This document shows, piece after piece, positions 59,501-64,000 of a stretch of DNA of 64,000 nt; within the stretch, counting starts at the first letter, position 1; each line of letters begins with the position of its first letter. The translations under genes were made by a program, and so were the position numbers. The notes below the pieces were generated by a model that was given only the letters and a program-made list of their open reading frames with translations, had not been told where the DNA came from and did no database searches. This DNA is from Labyrinthula sp. Ha (Eukaryota; Sar; Bigyra; Labyrinthulida; Labyrinthulaceae): the NCBI GenBank assembly GCA_015227615.1, contig JAALGZ010000003.1, positions 1,550,001 to 1,614,000 of the forward strand, in the 5' to 3' direction.

Positions 59501-62483
59501 ACGCTTCTGAGATTTTCGATTTTCTGGTCTTGTTCCCTCTTCTCCTGTAAGAGTTAATGATCGGTATTGAAATGATTCTTTTCTTCCAATAAGATAGATT
59601 TCTTTCCCTTATTCCATGGCAATGAAGAAGATGGATCACTGAATAAGAATGTTTGACAAATACCTGTAGAAATTTGACTTAAGGGAAACACCTTGCATAA
59701 GATATTTCTGGCATGAAGTTTTCAGTATTTTCTCTTAGAATACCTATTTGATTTAAACGTGGTCTAAGGTTAAATTGGTTTAAGCCTCTTTAAGAACCTT
59801 CTCGGATGATATTAGGAGAACACTTCGAATTAAGTAGCGAGGGTTTTTAGGAATCACTTTAATTGTACCATTTGAAAGGTGAATATGAGTGGTTTTAAAA
59901 TCTAAATATGACAAATTTTGTCATTCATGTGTTTTGGTAAATCTCACCTATTTAATGAACAAAGAGATTTCACAGTTGATGCAGCTTAATTAGTAGCAAA
60001 AGCCTGCGCTTTCTTGATAATTACAGAAGCCACACTCACACTAGAGGAAGAGTTATTCTAAATTAATTCTCACAGGACTTAGGGCAGAGATCTTCATTAT
60101 TCTCCATTCCTCTCCTTACGAATGCAACAGTAACTACAAAAAAATATAGTCATCGAAAACACTCTTAGATAATAAAAGTTTTCTTTGCTGTACTTGCCTC
60201 TGTCTATAATCAAACTAGGTTCACAGTTTTTTATTTTTTCTCTCTTAATCGGTTTTGTTTACCTTTGTTTGTGAATTAGATAAAATACTGTTGAGTTTTT
60301 TGCTCTACAAATCCAAATCTCTCACGTTACAGTTCAGCTTAATCTTCCATGGTAACCCAATATTAACTGACAAAAGATAATTCCAATAAAAGAATCCGAT
60401 ACAGAATACAAACTCCTAGTAATATAGGGTCTATTGAAACTGTTTGGTGGCAAGAGAAATTAGAGACAATTAATTGGTGTTGATTCTCTCCATTATATAT
60501 ATGAAGAGTAATATTGAATAACTCCACTGAAAACACATTACCTCAGGTCATCTTCCTATTAAGGCTGACCATGGGTTAAGAGATAGATTGCTTTGCAGTA
60601 ATTATAAAGAACACAGAATTTTATGCTCTGTCAAGGAGGTTGATAAGGTAATATTAAGTAGAAACAAGTACTTGCAGGTTACAGCAAAATCGAGCTCGTG
60701 AATCCAACGTGATTGGGAATTAAGATTTGCGCTTGTAGGATAATTGTTATTATTGCTTTTAGTTAGCACTCTTTGGTGCGTCGCCTTAGATGTAACGATC
60801 AGGAAGAAACCTGATTTTTTCACCATAAACACGTTTTTTGTTACTCGATGGATTTAGGCTAGAGTTCAGCCAAGAATCCTAGTTGATCAGAGCCAGTAAC
60901 CTATTTCTAATTGTTTATGTATTTCCATAGTCATTGTAAACTCGTTCATTCTCATAGAATCAGATTTCAATGCAATGTGTTCACGAACTGTATGACTACC
61001 AACATGGTTATTTGAACTATATTGTCCGTAGGTTAATAAAAACAATTAAGTAGTTAGAGTAATAGAATGTCCCTAGAGGAAAGTTACTTTGTCATTTTAA
61101 TTTTGGCAACGGTGTCTTAACTAATAGTATCCATAGTATCATAAGAAAAGAATTAAAAGGAGTTTATCAAGACACCAAGAAAGCAGAAGAAACACGTTTA
61201 TGAAATATCTTGAAACATCCCACGAAAAGACAGAATATAAAGGAGGGAACTTCATTCTTTAAAAGAATGAAGTTGATTGCATTATTTGCTTCAGCAAGGA
61301 AGTTTTGTATTGATTGCCAAATTGCAATACCACTCTAATTTATCTAAATCTTACTATGTCTAGGGTGTAGAGAGTCAACTAGCTTTCTGAAACATATTGC
61401 AACAAGGAGACCAACCTTGTCTAACTTAATCCAATTATGTTCTTGTATTGCCGAAAAGCAAAATATACTCCAGATTTTTTTAAATCAGTTAGACCTCACA
61501 AGAACAAAATAAAGTTTAATATACTAGTAGAAATATTATGTTGGAGTAATCTAGCTCGTTCTCGACACTGGTTCTGATTTTTTCGAGGCCTTTTTCAGGC
61601 TTTACCATATGTATAAACAAAGCTCTTACACCATAAAATATTGTTTTTGATGTGAATCAGCTGGTATTTTATTTACTTATTTTTTTGAAGAAGCATAGTT
61701 AACTCTATAACATTCAATTTCTCAAACCATGTTCTTGTTGGCCTTCAGGCTGACATACGGTTTCATTCAATTTTCTGTTCTAAACAAAGTATGGAGAGCC
61801 TAGCACCGCTAAGGCGGAAAATTAAATGGTCTTTGAAAAGATGCTCACCATTACATTTTTTTATACTTTTCTTTATATACTTCAAGTTGATATAAAGCTG
61901 TTCCATAAAGAGTTGAACATTTGGATTTAAATTATAATCTTATAAAAACATATGTTTGCTTTCAGTTAGAAGGATTTGTCATAATAATTCCATCTTTTAT
62001 CTATATTCTTTTTTTTAGGTTTCGATCACTATTAATTGTCTTAAGTCACTAAAAATAATGTATTCTTTCCCTAAGCCTTAACGAAATATTATTCTTAAGA
62101 CACATACTTTACCGTTACTATTTGGAATTCCAATACCTAGCCCAAAACAAAACCAATTAATTGGCGCTGTGTTTCACCAATCAGAACAAAAGTTTATTTT
62201 GCCGTTAAAGTCCCTCCTAAAATAAAGTCAGTGCTGCTTAATTCAAACAAGAGGAAAAGAAAAGCAGTTAGTATTGCCAGTAAAAATCCCAAAAAAAATT
62301 AGTGACTCTTGGCGAATCGATCTAAGCATATAAGTTGAGTTGATACGACATACAAAGGCAAGTGGGGAATCTGTGAAGTAAATTAACAAAAAACAGTAAA
62401 CAAAACTACAGTGAAAATCTGTATTTAACAAGGCTTAGAAGGACTTGCGTCGTAAAAGCGATAGTTTTGGAAAAAGAACAAAA
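56546..62483. other. Gene-poor desert upstream of the second myosin
   Basis: About 5.9 kb with stops in all frames. A Ty3/Gypsy-like remnant is recognisable at 60.6-60.8 kb. A 93-codon frame at 58823-59104 (+) starts with ATG and has one hydrophobic segment, but nothing supports it. I see no RNA gene. Confidence 0.45.
60602..60832 (-). mobile_element. Decayed Ty3/Gypsy-type RNase H-region remnant
   Basis: A minus-strand stretch (NLNSQSRWIHELDFAVTCKY) resembles the Gypsy RNase H C-terminal pattern RxxRWxLELxDFxxxIxY. Only this fragment is recognisable. It is broken and old, and its borders are unknown. Confidence 0.35.
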
Positions 62484-64000
62484 ATGAGTTTCTTATCTTT
62501 TGGCGGAGGCAAGAAAGCCAACGGGACAGGGGAGAAAGTTGAACAAACAGTACAGGCCAACATAGGCGATCGGATTTGGGTTTCAAAGAAGAAAGATGAA
62601 GATTATAGTAGATTATGGGAGTTATATGGTGTAGCTAGTCTTTCTGCTGATAAGAGAAAAGTGTTTGTAGCTGATGACGTGACTAAGAACATATGGGAAG
62701 TTCCGGCTGAAGAAACTCTCCCATATGATCCGTGCCATATAGTGGATTATGATGACTTGACTCGAATGAATTATTTGCATGAAGCTTCCTTGCTTAATAG
62801 ATTACAAGAAAGATACATGGAGAATAAGATTTACACATATTTTGGGGATACTCTGCTTTCTATCAACCCGTATTTTGATGTAGAGGGGTTGTATTCAAAG
62901 GATAGAACAGAAGAAACAAAGAAGGAACCTCACGTGTTTTCTATTGCGGAAAAAACTTTCTCTTTGCTTCAAAAAAAGAGGCAGAGTCAATCAATTGTTA
63001 TCAATGGAGATTCGGGATCCGGGAAAACTGAAGCTGCAAAACAGATTATGAGACATCTTGTGCACTTGTGTTTAAACAACTCTTCGAAAACAACCCCGGA
63101 GATTGAGAACCTTGTGCTTGAATCTACCCCTGTTCTTGAAGCTTTCGGAAACTCAGTTACTTTGCGAAATGACAACTCAAGTCGATTTGGGCGGTTTATT
63201 CAAATTATGTACTCCGACAAAGGAGATGCGATAACAGGTATGAACACTATGCATTTTCTTTTGGAGAAATCTAGGATTATTCAAAGGAGTCCTGGAGAGC
63301 GTTCTTATCATATTTTATATCAATGCTGTGCTGCTTTGACTGATATGGGGTTCAGACCTGCTAGTGCTTATAACTATTTGTTGCCAGAACTTGATTCAAA
63401 TAATTACACTGGAGTTCTTCCAGATGATCTTCAAATGTTTAAAAGGACATCTGAAGCTCTTGAGCACATTGGAGTTGATCAGAGTACCCAAAATGAAATT
63501 TGGCGATTGTTACTTGCAATCTTAACCCTGGGAAATATTAGTTTTGTTACTAGTCAAGATGATGTGCATAACACTGGAAAATGTCAGGTTGCGGAAGATT
63601 GTCTTCTTGAGCTGGAAACAGCTGCAGAAAAGTTAAACATTGTTAATGCCCAGGATTTGGAAATTGCACTAACTCAGAAAACTATTGAAGCAGGAAGTGG
63701 AAAAAACAAGCAGGTTACTGTGATTAACTTGACCGTGGATCAAGCAACTCAGTCTCGTGACGCACTTGCAAAATTTCTTTATTCCTCAATCTTTGACTGG
63801 GTTGTGGCTGAGTTAAATAAGAAATCTTCTCAAGCAAAGAAGAATAGTAGGAAGAAAGACAGGTTTATTGGAGTCTTGGATATATTCGGTTTTGAAGATT
63901 TGGAACATAATTCTTTCGAGCAAATTTGTGTGAATTATGCGAATGAGCTACTTCAGAAGCAGTTTGATTTTTATGTTATTCAATCTGAAAGAAAAATTTT
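62484..64000 (+). CDS. Second myosin heavy chain, 5' part (runs off the window)
   Basis: An intronless open frame of 505 codons reaches the window end without a stop. An SH3-like N-terminal subdomain precedes the motor (IGDRIWVSKK at residue 27 on), so it is not class I. Motor landmarks: P-loop GDSGSGKTEAAK (175-186; the usual form is GESGAGKT), switch I NDNSSRFGRF (229-238), switch II DIFGFEDLEHNSFEQ (466-480). The TEDS position, 16 residues before DALAK, is Gln410, not the usual acidic or phosphorylatable residue. A Lys-rich insert (KKSSQAKKNSRKKDR, about 446-460) precedes the DIFGFE strand. The class cannot be told without the tail. ATG is preceded by AAAAAGAACAAAA, and no in-frame upstream Met is needed. 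Confidence 0.95.
   Translation, partial: MSFLSFGGGKKANGTGEKVEQTVQANIGDRIWVSKKKDEDYSRLWELYGVASLSADKRKVFVADDVTKNIWEVPAEETLPYDPCHIVDYDDLTRMNYLHEASLLNRLQERYMENKIYTYFGDTLLSINPYFDVEGLYSKDRTEETKKEPHVFSIAEKTFSLLQKKRQSQSIVINGDSGSGKTEAAKQIMRHLVHLCLNNSSKTTPEIENLVLESTPVLEAFGNSVTLRNDNSSRFGRFIQIMYSDKGDAITGMNTMHFLLEKSRIIQRSPGERSYHILYQCCAALTDMGFRPASAYNYLLPELDSNNYTGVLPDDLQMFKRTSEALEHIGVDQSTQNEIWRLLLAILTLGNISFVTSQDDVHNTGKCQVAEDCLLELETAAEKLNIVNAQDLEIALTQKTIEAGSGKNKQVTVINLTVDQATQSRDALAKFLYSSIFDWVVAELNKKSSQAKKNSRKKDRFIGVLDIFGFEDLEHNSFEQICVNYANELLQKQFDFYVIQSERKI

Overview
The window is nuclear DNA of an AT-rich, probably unicellular eukaryote. It carries replication-dependent core histones, two myosin heavy chains, Pus7, a peroxisomal SLC25 carrier and a leucine-rich-repeat Roc-COR protein, and TAA, TAG and TGA all serve as ordinary stops. 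The introns I could fix by reading frame are all very short (27-33 nt) and run GTA...AG. This, with histone 3' stem-loops and a HET-like/TPR protein, points to a protist. I cannot name the lineage from sequence alone; Blastocystis is known for similarly short introns, but that is only a resemblance.

Layout. 1-2.8 kb: 3' end of an ankyrin-type gene, convergent with Pus7. 2.8-7.2 kb: gene-free. 7.2-9.65 kb: H4/H2B and H3/H2A, two divergent pairs with shared intergenic motifs and identical 3' stem-loops. 10.0-10.6 kb: an unknown gene. 10.6-20.0 kb: a desert with decayed Ty1/Copia and Ty3/Gypsy remnants. 20.0-22.9 kb: a compact group of a RING E3 ligase, a peroxisomal carrier and an FAH-family enzyme. 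25.5-28.0 kb: an intronless HET-like/TPR protein. 28.0-33.2 kb: a desert with a Copia remnant, dispersed repeats and one candidate tiny gene. 33.2-36.4 kb: class I myosin. 39.6-43.7 kb: a large all-helical protein of unknown function. 43.7-49.9 kb: a desert. 49.9-52.5 kb: the nine-exon LRR-Roc-COR gene, minus strand. 53.3-56.5 kb: an orphan ORF and two unidentified genes. 56.5-62.5 kb: a desert with a Gypsy remnant. 62.5 kb to the end: 5' part of a second myosin.

How the genes fit together. The histone quartet would supply nucleosomes under shared S-phase-type control, with common promoter words and a common 3' processing signal. The two myosins are cytoskeletal motors. The HET-like/TPR protein and the LRR-Roc-COR GTPase both have receptor- or scaffold-like designs that could serve signalling or self/non-self recognition, but that is inference. 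The other genes are housekeeping or unknown and form no clear pathway. Short genes in tight groups alternate with deserts of 2-9 kb that seem to be largely old, decayed repeats.
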